From assembly GCA_030665535.1 (NCBI GenBank), contig DAOUZU010000063.1, positions 1-6,329 on the forward strand: DNA of 6,329 bases, in the 5' to 3' direction. The stretch comes from Dehalococcoidia bacterium (lineage in GTDB: Bacteria > Chloroflexota > Dehalococcoidia > Dehalococcoidales > JAUXAE01). This document shows positions 1-5,744 of the stretch, piece after piece (the stretch's first letter is position 1; every line of letters starts with the position of its first letter). The notes beneath the pieces are model-generated. The model ran no database searches and was not told the origin of the DNA. It worked only from the letters and a program-made list of their open reading frames with translations. The position numbers and the translations under genes are program-made.

Positions 1-1701
1 GAGGCTGAAAGAGCAGCCCAGGGCAGCAAACTCCTGGCCGAATTGAAGAAAAGCGGCAAGCTGGGGGTGGTTCTCTTCTCCCGGTCTTATATGTCGCAGG
101 ACGCCGGGGCCAACCTAGGCATTGTAGAGATGCTAGCCAGACTCGGCGTAGTACCCGTGCCACTTGACTTCCTCCCGCTTGATTCTGTGGATGCCAGGTT
201 GTACTCAGACCGCCCCTACTGGGCGGCGGAGAGCAAACATATCAGCGGCGCCCACATAACGGCCAACGAACCCAACCTGTTCGGCCTGGTACTGACCAAC
301 TTCGGCTGCGGGCCCAACTCCTTCATTATTAAAATAGTGGAAGACATAATGGGCGATAAGCCCCTGGGGCAGCTGGAGATTGACGAGCATGCCGCCGAGG
401 CCGGCATCGTTACCCGCCTGGAAGCCTTCGTTAGCACCATCAAGGGATATGCCGCATCAGGCCGAAAGGACGCCAATCAAAACAGCCATATCTACAGGGG
501 GGTCAGCCAAGGAAACGGCCTGCGCAAAACGCTCATTGCCCCCAGAATGGCGCCCCAGATAGAGGCCGGAGCGGCGGCCATGAATGCCTACGGGGTGGAT
601 ATCAGCGTCCTGCCAGAATCTGACGAGAGAAGTCTTCTCTTCGCCAACCAGGTTACATCCGGCGCCGAATGCCTGCCCTTCCGCGTCACCCTGGGCGACT
701 TTATACGCTTTTTCCACGATAACGGCCATGGACTTAAAGAGATGGAAGGATTCACCGGTGGCGCCTTCGGCCCCTGTCGCTTCGGTAAATACGCAATTGA
801 ACAGGAGAGAATACTACGGGAGATCGGCTTTAAACTGCCTATCCGCACTACCGTCTCCAACAATGCCTATAGCGACCTGGGCCTGGGCAGCGGTTTTGAG
901 CGCCTAGCCTGGAAGGGTGTTGTGGCCGTGGATTGTCTGGATAGGCTCCTCTGGCGTAGCCGCCCCTACGAAAAGGAGGCCGGTGCCGCCGACAGGATGT
1001 ATAATAAGCATCTGGGGCGGATCTGTGAACGCATCCGGCGCCATGAGCCATTTAGTGATTTACTGTACAAGGCCACGGCCGATTTCCAAGCCCTGATTGA
1101 TCCCTCTCTGCCGCGGCGGCCGGTGGTGGGCATCAACGGTGAGATTTACCTGCGCTCCAACCGCTTTAGCAACAACGACCTCTGCCGGATATGCGAGGCC
1201 ACTGGTCTTGAAGTATTCGTTTCTCCAATTGGCGAATGGCTTAACTACACCTCACACCGGAATCTGGAAGACGCCCTGAGGAACAGAGAATTCAAAAAGA
1301 CCGTCGCCGGCTTAATTAGAAAGAGGATTCAGGGCCATGATGAGCAGGTCGTGGTTGGCTGCTGCCAGGAGATGCTTGGCGGCCGGGAACCGGCCGTTAC
1401 CGAGCTGATAGCCCGCACTAGTCGCTATCTTTCGCCGCGCTGCGGCGGCGAGGCGATCTTGAGCATAGGCGGTGGTCTGGGCTGGCTCCAGGAGCCTGAG
1501 GTTGCCGGCGTTATCTCCGTGATGCCCCACGGCTGCATGCCCGGCGGCATCGTGGCCGCCATGTCTGAGGATCTAGGCAGCTTACACGGTAAGCCTTGGA
1601 TAAGTCTCACCTACGACGGTTTCGCCGAGAGCAATAACCTAGCTCGGATTAACAGCTTCGCCGAGGTCATCCGCTTCTGCCGCCAGTCTCAAGAGGCCTG
1701 A
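1..1701 (+). CDS. Acyl-CoA dehydratase activase-related protein (2-hydroxyglutaryl-CoA dehydratase D-component-like), C-terminal part
   Basis: The reading frame is open from base 1, so the gene starts upstream; the TTG at 43 that could serve as a start has no ribosome site and lies inside the open frame. The visible 566 residues match the C-terminal portion of large proteins that usually carry BcrA/BadF-type activase ATPase domains and a DUF2229 region before it; those parts would lie outside the window. Family landmarks, numbered from window codon 1, are the FGCGPNS motif (Cys103) followed by LEIDEHAAEAG, SGAECLPF (Cys224), GPCRFGKY (Cys259), GEIYLRSNRF near 381, and MPHGCMPGG (Cys512) before the conserved YDG..ESNNLARI tail. 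By analogy with the HgdB/HgdC superfamily the four cysteines are candidate [4Fe-4S] ligands, and the protein would act in the cytoplasm in ATP-driven low-potential electron transfer. Its substrate is unknown, and no HgdA/HgdB-like partner lies in the window. The family assignment is firm; the biochemical role is inferred. Confidence 0.85.
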   Translation, partial: EAERAAQGSKLLAELKKSGKLGVVLFSRSYMSQDAGANLGIVEMLARLGVVPVPLDFLPLDSVDARLYSDRPYWAAESKHISGAHITANEPNLFGLVLTNFGCGPNSFIIKIVEDIMGDKPLGQLEIDEHAAEAGIVTRLEAFVSTIKGYAASGRKDANQNSHIYRGVSQGNGLRKTLIAPRMAPQIEAGAAAMNAYGVDISVLPESDERSLLFANQVTSGAECLPFRVTLGDFIRFFHDNGHGLKEMEGFTGGAFGPCRFGKYAIEQERILREIGFKLPIRTTVSNNAYSDLGLGSGFERLAWKGVVAVDCLDRLLWRSRPYEKEAGAADRMYNKHLGRICERIRRHEPFSDLLYKATADFQALIDPSLPRRPVVGINGEIYLRSNRFSNNDLCRICEATGLEVFVSPIGEWLNYTSHRNLEDALRNREFKKTVAGLIRKRIQGHDEQVVVGCCQEMLGGREPAVTELIARTSRYLSPRCGGEAILSIGGGLGWLQEPEVAGVISVMPHGCMPGGIVAAMSEDLGSLHGKPWISLTYDGFAESNNLARINSFAEVIRFCRQSQEA

Positions 1702-1735
1702 TCCGTTCCCAAGGTGAAACCCACCCCGAACTGTT

Positions 1736-3277
1736 ATGAATACAACCGTAACGACGCCGTGCTCGCTCCGCTCCAGCCAGGGACGCTGGATTCTTACGGC
1801 CACCCTGCTGGCCTCAAGCACCGCCTTCCTGATGGGCACCGCCGTCGTTGTAGCCCTGCCGGTAATCCAGGCTGAATTCGCCACCAACATCAGCGGCATC
1901 CAGTGGGTGATCAACGCCCACCTGCTATCGCTGGCCTCCCTGCTGCTCATCGGCGGCTCACTGGGCGACAAGTTTGGCCGCAAGCGCATATTCATGGCCG
2001 GTATCAGCCTGTTTGGTATCGGGGCTGTCCTTTCGGCGCTGGCCGGCTCAGCCGGCCAGCTCATCGCCTTCCAGGCTTTTCAGGGGGTGGGCTCGGCGCT
2101 GATGATACCGCAGAGCCTGGCCATCATAAACGCCTGTTTCCCGGAAAACGAACGGGGGCAGGCCATCGGCCTGTGGGCCGGCCTCTCCGGGGGCATCGCC
2201 GCTCTGGGGCCCTTACTGGGCGGCTGGCTGGTGGAAAATGTATCCTGGCAGGCCGTTTTCCTGATGCCGGTGCCTATCCTGATGGCGGCCCTCATCGTGA
2301 CTTATCTGTTCGTCCCTGAAAACAAAGGTCCCACGTCACGCCGGTTGGACTGGCCGGGAACGCTGCTCATCTTCCTGGGTCTGCTGGGTCTGGCCTACGG
2401 CCTCATTTCCGGCCCCGCCGGCGGCTGGACGACACCGCTGGTGCTGGCCGGTCTGATAGGCGGCCCCATCGCCATCGCCTTTTTTTTACTGCAGGAAAAG
2501 CGCCAACCAGACCCGCTGGTGCCGCTGGGTATATTCAGGAACCGGCTGGTGTCCGGGGCCAACGTGCTTACGCTGTTCCTCTACTTTGCCTTTAACGGTG
2601 TTATCTTCTTCCTGGTGCTTAACCTGCAACAGGTGCAGGGCTATTCGCCGACAAACGCCGGCCTGGCCCTGCTGGCGCCGATTGTGCTGATTACCTTCTT
2701 GGCCGGCCCGGCCGGCGCTTTAGCCGATAGGACCGGCCCGCGCCGGCAGATGATTCTGGGGCCGGTTATCGTGGGTACGGGAATGGCCCTGCTGGCCACC
2801 GCCGGCGCCGGGACAAACTACTTCGTCCATTTCCTGCCGGGGATGATACTTTTCGGCCTCGGTATGGCCCTGGTCATCGCTCCGTTAACCAAGTCGGCCC
2901 TGTCCGTTGAACCACGGCTTTCCGGCGCCGCCTCCGGCGTCAACAACGCCGTCTCTCGGATAGCCGCCCTGCTGGCGGTGGCCATCCTGGGGGCCGTCAT
3001 CATCTCCATCTTCACCGCCCGCCTGGATGAGACAATTACGACCAGCAGCCTTACCACGCCGGAGCAGGAGCAGATTCTAAACCAGTCTGAGAAGCTGGGA
3101 GGGATAGTCATCCCGGATAGCTTCACCGAGGCGGCCCGGCAGGTGGCCGAAAGCGCCGTCCGGGATTCGTTCGTCTATGGCTTTCGCTGGGCGATGGGAA
3201 TCTGCGTCGCCCTGGCCTTCGCCGGAGCGGCCGTCTCCTTTGTGCTGATTCACAGCCCACCGCCAGCGCCGGAATAG
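1736..3277 (+). CDS. DHA2-family MFS efflux transporter (EmrB/QacA type, about 14 TM helices)
   Basis: A 513-residue integral membrane protein of the major facilitator superfamily, normal in length for the 14-helix drug:H+ antiporter-2 group, which exports drugs or amphipathic compounds. Visible motifs are IQWVINAHLL in the TM2 region, motif A GGSLGDKFGRKR (73-84) in the TM2-3 loop, the motif B region FQAFQGVGSALMIPQS (112-126), motif C SGGIAALGPLLGG (151-163), and GVNNAVSR (401-408). A long polar loop at about 430-478 precedes the last helix, as is usual in this family. Two generally conserved charges are absent: the TM1 motif reads FLMGTAVVVALP, with Met33 where Asp is usual, and motif B has Gln113 where Arg is usual. 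The ATG at 1736 is the only good start, because an in-frame TGA lies at 1715-1717; the only purine-rich site, AAGGTG at 1711, is about 19 bases away, so initiation looks weak or coupled to the upstream gene. Substrate not predictable. Confidence 0.93.
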   Translation: MNTTVTTPCSLRSSQGRWILTATLLASSTAFLMGTAVVVALPVIQAEFATNISGIQWVINAHLLSLASLLLIGGSLGDKFGRKRIFMAGISLFGIGAVLSALAGSAGQLIAFQAFQGVGSALMIPQSLAIINACFPENERGQAIGLWAGLSGGIAALGPLLGGWLVENVSWQAVFLMPVPILMAALIVTYLFVPENKGPTSRRLDWPGTLLIFLGLLGLAYGLISGPAGGWTTPLVLAGLIGGPIAIAFFLLQEKRQPDPLVPLGIFRNRLVSGANVLTLFLYFAFNGVIFFLVLNLQQVQGYSPTNAGLALLAPIVLITFLAGPAGALADRTGPRRQMILGPVIVGTGMALLATAGAGTNYFVHFLPGMILFGLGMALVIAPLTKSALSVEPRLSGAASGVNNAVSRIAALLAVAILGAVIISIFTARLDETITTSSLTTPEQEQILNQSEKLGGIVIPDSFTEAARQVAESAVRDSFVYGFRWAMGICVALAFAGAAVSFVLIHSPPPAPE

Positions 3278-3303
3278 CACCACTTCGGCGCAACTGCCGC
3301 CGG

Positions 3304-3681
3304 CTACATCTGGATGAGGGAGAGAATGTTGCCCTCGGTGTCCTTGAACCAGGCCATCTTAACCCCATCAATAGTGGCCAGGCCATTAATGGTCTTGATA
3401 TGCATCTGGGGAATATCTAACTCTTCAAAGACGATGCCCTTAGCCCCTAGTTCACTCATCTCGGCCTCGATACTATCCACATTGAAGGAGGCCACGGTAT
3501 GGTCGGCCTTGGTGGGCCCGCGTTGGTAGAGATAAAGTGCGGTGCCGCCGCCGGCCTGGAGCATTACGCCTCCCATATCGGTCTGCGTCACCTTGAGGCC
3601 CAGTTTTTCCTCGTAGAACTTCCTGGCCCGTTCCAGGTCTACCGCCGGTAGAGTCGCTGCTACCATTTTATCTTTCAGCAT
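3304..3681 (-). CDS. VOC-family (glyoxalase/bleomycin-resistance fold) protein, paralog A, third gene of the operon
   Basis: A 125-residue single-domain protein built as two beta-alpha-beta-beta-beta halves. Landmarks are ATLPAVDLERARKFYEEKLGL (residues 9-29, opening strand and helix), a GGG turn at 44-46, DHTVASFNV (60-68, centre), KGIVFEE (81-87) and WFKDTEGNILSL (111-122, last strand). It retains His61 and Glu116 at two positions that are metal ligands in many VOC enzymes, but has Ala8 where related proteins often have the first-strand His. I chose the ATG at 3681 rather than the TTG at 3711: an AAGGGGG site lies 9 bases before it, and the resulting N-terminus MLKDKMVAATLP lines up with paralog C (MLDKAPVAPVLP). 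It is the most canonical of the three copies. Likely cytoplasmic; it could be an enzyme on a small thiol or dicarbonyl adduct or a ligand-binding protein. It lies 32 bases after paralog B and converges on the MFS gene with 26 bases between them. Confidence 0.88.
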   Translation of the reverse strand: MLKDKMVAATLPAVDLERARKFYEEKLGLKVTQTDMGGVMLQAGGGTALYLYQRGPTKADHTVASFNVDSIEAEMSELGAKGIVFEELDIPQMHIKTINGLATIDGVKMAWFKDTEGNILSLIQM

Positions 3682-3690
3682 TTTTCCTGT

Positions 3691-3697
3691 CCCCCTT
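3691..3697 (-). promoter_or_regulatory. Ribosome binding site that sets the start of VOC paralog A
   Basis: On the minus strand AAGGGGG lies 9 bases before the ATG at 3681. It favours this start over the in-frame TTG at 3711, which lies almost against the paralog B stop codon (3714-3716) and would place this site inside the coding region. Confidence 0.65.
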
Positions 3698-3713
3698 AGT
3701 TTTTTATTCAACC

Positions 3714-4148
3714 TTAACGCCAGGGGTTACTCCCCACGGCTGTTGGCTGCCTCTCAGATTCTACCGCCCGGCTGGTCTTCTGCTCTACCAGCGACAGGAT
3801 ATTGCCCTCCGTGTCCCTGAACCAGGCGTACCTGCCGTTGCCCAGCAGGGCGATGTTGTTCTCCGTCTTCAGGCCGGGGGTATCGTACTCCTCAAAAACC
3901 ACCCCGTTCCGCTTCAGCAGATCTACCTCGGCTCCGATATTACGGACCTGAATGGTGGCCACGCTGCGCTGCGGCCCGGCTGCCTTGCGGTGGTAGAGGA
4001 AAAGCCGGCTACCATCGGGGCACTGGTAAACCAGCGTTGCCAGCCCCATCTCCAGTGGCTTAAGGGATAGCTTCTCTTCGTAGAATACTCTAGCCCTATC
4101 TAGATCAGCCACCGAAAGGATGGGTTGCAACCGCGTCTCCGTAACCAT
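3714..4148 (-). CDS. VOC-family protein, paralog B, with a charged C-terminal tail
   Basis: A 144-residue VOC-fold protein that aligns with paralog A without gaps over about the first 95 residues (VADLDRARVFYEEKLSLK at 13-30, NGVVFEEYDTPGLKT at 81-95, YAWFRDTEGNILSLVEQ at 107-123). Glu114 of the last strand is kept. The mid-protein His of paralog A is Arg61 here, while Gln8 sits at the first-strand ligand position; Gln is used there in some glyoxalase I enzymes, so partial metal binding cannot be excluded. After the domain ends at about 123 there is a further tail of about 21 residues, rich in charged and polar residues (Lys124 to Arg144), which A and C lack and which is probably disordered. 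The ATG at 4148 is preceded by a G-rich ribosome site (AAGGGGGGGA, about 5 bases away). It is the middle gene of the operon, 21 bases after paralog C. Specific function unknown. Confidence 0.87.
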   Translation of the reverse strand: MVTETRLQPILSVADLDRARVFYEEKLSLKPLEMGLATLVYQCPDGSRLFLYHRKAAGPQRSVATIQVRNIGAEVDLLKRNGVVFEEYDTPGLKTENNIALLGNGRYAWFRDTEGNILSLVEQKTSRAVESERQPTAVGSNPWR

Positions 4149-4169
4149 CTTTATCCCCCCCTTATCTGG

Positions 4170-4541
4170 CTATCTTTCCACCAGCTCCAGGATATTGCCC
4201 TCACTGTCCCTGAACCGGGCCGCTTTAACCGGCCCCATGCGAGTGATGCTGTTTACCATCGTGATGTCCCGTCCGCCGTACTCAATAAAGCCGACGCCCT
4301 TTTCCTTAAGCTTCTTCACCGCGGCCTCAATATCTACAACGATGAAGCTGGCGGTGACAGCCTCGGCGCCGGCTTCTGGCTGAATATCAAGGGCCAGTTT
4401 GGTGCCCTCACCACAATGGTAGACTATCCCCGAAGGCGTAGCCTGACTGAGCCTCAGGTTCAGAATCTGCTCGTAGAACTTGCGCGCCCGGTAGGTATCG
4501 GCGACGGGCAACACAGGCGCCACCGGTGCTTTGTCCAGCAT
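4170..4541 (-). CDS. VOC-family protein, paralog C, first gene of the operon
   Basis: A 123-residue VOC-fold protein and the most diverged of the three. It shares RARKFYE (18-24), the centre TASFIVVDIE (63-72), EKGVGFIEY (80-88) and FRDSEGNILELVE (110-122). At the usual metal-ligand positions it has Ala8 and Ala61; only Glu114 remains. The Trp of the WF(K/R)D motif in its siblings is Arg109. It is therefore unlikely to have a standard VOC metal centre and could be a binding protein, in the manner of bleomycin-resistance proteins, or a subunit that pairs with a sibling, since many VOC proteins form their sites at dimer interfaces. The ATG at 4541 follows AGGGGGAGAGGA, a strong ribosome site. 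It opens the three-gene minus-strand operon and is read away from the divergent ABC transporter operon. Function inferred from fold only. Confidence 0.87.
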   Translation of the reverse strand: MLDKAPVAPVLPVADTYRARKFYEQILNLRLSQATPSGIVYHCGEGTKLALDIQPEAGAEAVTASFIVVDIEAAVKKLKEKGVGFIEYGGRDITMVNSITRMGPVKAARFRDSEGNILELVER

Positions 4542-4649
4542 TCCTCTCCCCCTCTGCCACTATTTCCACGTTGGTTATTGTCCTCTAGCGATAATGGAAA
4601 AACGCAATGCCATCCGACTGGCTAATACTAGTGGAAAAGGGATAAAGAA

Positions 4650-4678
4650 ATCATAAAAACGGGGTTAAATAAGTTAAA
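4650..4678 (-). promoter_or_regulatory. Candidate sigma-70-type promoter of the VOC operon
   Basis: Read on the minus strand, TTTAAC (4678-4673) and TATGAT (4655-4650) are separated by exactly 17 bases. The -10 hexamer matches the consensus at five of six positions and the -35 at three of six. It would give a leader of about 100 bases before the ATG of paralog C. The region is AT-rich, so chance matches are possible. Confidence 0.35.
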
Positions 4679-4796
4679 GTATTATGACATTTCCTGGCTT
4701 GGATGGGCGGGGGGGGCCACGCTGCCTAGGTTTCCTGCTCTTTAATCACCATGGCCAGGTCTATGCGGTTCAGCTGGCGGATGCCGGTTCATTCAC

Positions 4797-4835
4797 TATA
4801 ATTAATCAAGTGGTATTTTACATATCTGGTATAAT
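4797..4835 (+). promoter_or_regulatory. Promoter of the ABC exporter operon (extended -10, plus a second -10 box upstream)
   Basis: The sequence TGGTATAAT at 4827-4835 is a perfect extended -10 element (TGnTATAAT), which commonly compensates for a weak -35; no good -35 is seen 16-18 bases upstream. It predicts a start near 4842 and a leader of about 36 bases to the ATG at 4878. A second perfect TATAAT lies at 4797-4802 with only a poor -35 candidate (CTGGCG at 4774), so two overlapping promoters are possible. Confidence 0.55.
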
Positions 4836-4865
4836 TCAGAAAAGAAGCTGCAGATTTGGAGCCCG

Positions 4866-4872
4866 AAAGGAG
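4866..4872 (+). promoter_or_regulatory. Ribosome binding site of the ABC ATPase gene
   Basis: AAAGGAG lies 5 bases before the ATG at 4878. It is a near-consensus Shine-Dalgarno sequence and fixes that start. Confidence 0.8.
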
Positions 4873-4877
4873 ACGAT

Positions 4878-5744
4878 ATGGCTGAGCAGGCGATTTCCGC
4901 CGAAGGACTGACCTACCGCTACGGCAAGCTTGTGGCGGTTGACCATATAAGTTTCAGTGTCGCCGAGGGCGAAATCATGGGCTTCCTGGGCCCCAACGGC
5001 GCCGGCAAATCAACCACGGTGAAGATGCTCACCGGACAGCTTGTCCCCGGAGAGGGCAAAGCCACGCTATTCGGCCGGGATATCACCAAAAACCTGGAAA
5101 AGGTGCAGGGGGAAATCGGCGTTTCCTTTGAGGTGACCAACCTCTACGAGGCGATGAGCGCCGAGGAGAACCTGAAGCTCTTTGCCCGCCTCTTTGGTGT
5201 GCAGTCCTTTGACGCCAGCGCCCTGCTCAAGCGGGTCGGCCTGGGTGGTCGGGAAAAGGATCGCGTGGAGACCTACTCCAAGGGAATGAAGCAGCGTCTG
5301 ATGGTGGCCCGCTCTCTGGTGAACCGGCCGCGCCTGCTTTTCCTAGACGAGCCTACTGAAGGCCTCGACCCGGCCTCAGCCGAGAGCATCCGTAATATCA
5401 TCCGCGAAGAGAGGGAGCGGGGAGCCACCGTCTTTCTGACCACCCACGATATGCTGGAGGCCGACCGACTATCAGACAGGGTGGCCTTCATCAACCAGGG
5501 TAAAATCGTGGCCCTGGATACGCCGCGCAACCTGAAACAGCAGTACGGCAAGCGGGCTCTCAAGGCAGAGGTGGCCGGCGAGGGCAACAGACTGGAAAAC
5601 CGGGAGATTATCCTGGACAGGCCGGAGACGGCCAGGGATATTGAAAATCTGTTCAACAAGGAGAGGGTGGTCACCGTCCACAGCGAGGAGGCCAGCCTAG
5701 AGGATATCTTCATCCGCATAACGGGGCGGGGTCTTTCCGGATGA
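4878..5744 (+). CDS. ABC-2 type exporter, ATP-binding subunit
   Basis: A 288-residue cytoplasmic ATPase that powers a membrane permease, almost certainly the gene that follows. Domain landmarks in order are an A-loop tyrosine (Tyr15 in YRYGKLVAVD), Walker A GPNGAGKST (38-46), the Q-loop segment VSFEVTNLYE (82-91), signature YSKGMKQRL (133-141), Walker B LLFLDEP with Asp157 and Glu158, D-loop GLDP (162-165), and switch His190 in TTHD. The Q-loop position carries Glu85 rather than Gln, which I recall as a trait of one ABC-2 exporter subgroup (FE.xNLYE pattern) rather than damage. About 70 residues follow the nucleotide-binding core and end in SLEDIFIRITGRGLSG, typical of drug/lipid-type ABC-2 ATPases. 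All catalytic residues are present, so it should be active. The gene overlaps the permease by ATGA, which implies translational coupling. Substrate cannot be read from the sequence; drug, lipid or peptide export are all possible. Confidence 0.95.
   Translation: MAEQAISAEGLTYRYGKLVAVDHISFSVAEGEIMGFLGPNGAGKSTTVKMLTGQLVPGEGKATLFGRDITKNLEKVQGEIGVSFEVTNLYEAMSAEENLKLFARLFGVQSFDASALLKRVGLGGREKDRVETYSKGMKQRLMVARSLVNRPRLLFLDEPTEGLDPASAESIRNIIREERERGATVFLTTHDMLEADRLSDRVAFINQGKIVALDTPRNLKQQYGKRALKAEVAGEGNRLENREIILDRPETARDIENLFNKERVVTVHSEEASLEDIFIRITGRGLSG

Larger units (their letters stand above)
4542..4877. other. Divergent intergenic region between the VOC operon and the ABC exporter operon
   Basis: These 336 bases hold no gene I can support. 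They are AT-richer than the flanking genes, apart from a run of eight G at about 4709-4716. They contain candidate promoters for both operons, an imperfect inverted repeat at 4563-4600 in the VOC leader, and a 7-base direct repeat CGGTTCA at 4766-4772 and 4785-4791 just upstream of the ABC promoter. A 75-codon open frame at 4684-4911 runs through the ABC promoter and ribosome site and into the ATPase gene, and resembles no family I recognise. Confidence 0.7.

Noticed and set aside
43..1701. Start of the first gene at the TTG at position 43.
   Set aside because: The frame is open from base 1, no ribosome site precedes the TTG, and the protein family is far longer, so the gene is treated as truncated by the window.
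1639..2064. A 141-codon minus-strand open frame across the end of the dehydratase-like gene and the start of the MFS gene.
   Set aside because: It lies antisense to two well-supported genes, has a low-complexity Ser/Pro/Ala/Arg composition and matches no family; it is a shadow frame.
3286..3302. A small hairpin (CGGCG, 7-base loop, CGCCG) between the convergent MFS and VOC genes, as a bidirectional terminator.
   Set aside because: The stem is only five pairs and there is no T-tract on either side; in GC-rich sequence this is expected by chance.
3682..3711. An N-terminal extension of VOC paralog A from a TTG at 3711.
   Set aside because: The extra ten residues are not matched in the siblings, and the good ribosome site lies inside this stretch, pointing to the ATG at 3681.
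4709..4716. A run of eight G in the divergent intergenic region, as a possible G-quadruplex.
   Set aside because: It is one tract; the three further G-tracts needed are not present nearby.
4726..4788. A minus-strand stretch of 20 codons ending at TAG that reads like a protein C-terminus (RQLNRIDLAMVIKEQET).
   Set aside because: An in-frame stop lies immediately upstream, and the sequence before it is full of stops in all frames. It could be a relic of a decayed gene, but 20 codons are too few to support that.
4684..4911. A 75-codon open frame on the plus strand beginning at ATG 4684.
   Set aside because: It contains the proposed ABC promoter and ribosome site, overlaps the ATPase start, has no ribosome site of its own and resembles no family.
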